DNA of 64,000 nt from Pseudo-nitzschia pungens (lineage: Eukaryota; Bacillariophyta; Bacillariophyceae; Bacillariales; Bacillariaceae), in contig CM074758.1 in NCBI GenBank assembly GCA_037355855.1, positions 3,073,001-3,137,000 on the forward strand, given 5' to 3'. Below, one piece after another: positions 63,827 to 64,000 of this stretch (position 1 is the stretch's first letter; each line of letters begins with the position of its first letter). The notes beneath the pieces are model-generated. The model made no database searches. It saw nothing but the letters and a program-made list of their open reading frames with translations, and was not told where the DNA came from. Made by a program: the position numbers and the translations under genes.

Positions 63827-64000
63827 AAATTGTTCGAGATCGAACCAAAATTTGTGTGTGAGTGTGTGAGAAAACTGAACAGAGAATAAACAATTATTAT
63901 AGTAGTATCAATATTTATCAAAAGAAAGACTTATATTTTGCATCATAGTGTTTCAAAAAATTTTTTCATGGGGGTCGCGATTCCTGTAATTCGGGTAATA
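63827..64000. other. 3' flank at the window end
   Basis: GAATAAAC at 63884 may be a poly(A) signal. GGGGGTCGCGATTCC at 63971-63985 resembles, in inverse orientation, the TCGCGACCC repeats at 44238-44288. Confidence 0.4.

Noticed and set aside
1..64000. tRNA, rRNA and other structured RNA genes.
   Set aside because: I looked for TTCRA-type T-loops and paired arms around candidates such as GTTCGAATC strings and found no cloverleaf. A dedicated scan (tRNAscan-SE, Infernal) would be decisive.

Overview
The window looks like nuclear DNA of a photosynthetic stramenopile, most likely a pennate diatom (inference). The evidence is a CoDi-type Copia element, spliceosomal introns of 113-143 bp with GT/AG ends, an ALDH22-like aldehyde dehydrogenase shared with plants and algae, and AT-rich spacers full of GTAAGGTTAC / TACTTCGTA motifs. 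One run of exactly 500 N (31679-32178) is a scaffold gap. About half of the window is mobile DNA.

Layout. 1-3743: a gag-only LTR retrotransposon inserted into the gag gene of a relative, with a 5-bp target duplication. 4937-5972: a two-exon mitochondrial carrier (minus). 6.0-9.9 kb: gene-free spacer holding a 353-bp MITE and one arm of a dispersed repeat. 9918-13505: an intact piggyBac element whose transposase carries a SAP-like domain. 14151-17594: a WAPL-like cohesin-release protein (minus). 19618-20886: a membrane-anchored methyltransferase-like protein (minus). 21261-24592: a 3.3-kb foldback element whose long inverted arms are built of short tandem repeats. 25678-26739: a SPRY protein. 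27626-28615 and 28822-30959: a cytidylate-kinase-like protein and an ALDH22-like aldehyde dehydrogenase, convergent. A 95-bp hairpin MITE occurs three times between 21 and 31.5 kb.

From 33 kb on the window is mostly transposon. A 3' remnant of the gag-only family (33092-33623) is followed by a Copia element (minus, about 33.9-44.2 kb) that lacks its protease and integrase core and is split inside its RNase H region by a Gypsy element (34659-40490). A second Gypsy copy (55598-61447, plus) is intact. Both Gypsy copies have LTR pairs that look identical by eye and 5-bp target duplications, so both insertions are recent. In both, gag and pol share a frame and are separated by one TGA.

Four further genes lie at 44.6-63.8 kb: a Plavaka/CACTA-like transposase, a Cys-rich protein with an acidic tail, a repetitive acidic protein, and a two-exon basic/coiled protein. 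They are interspersed with CGTCGT-rich and 60-bp minisatellites. They may be cargo of one very large DNA transposon, with GGGTCGCGAT-like motifs inverted at about 44.24 kb and at the window end; this is a hypothesis, because the right end is not in view.

The ordinary cellular genes (carrier, WAPL-like, methyltransferase, SPRY, kinase, ALDH) form no obvious pathway; mobile elements separate them.
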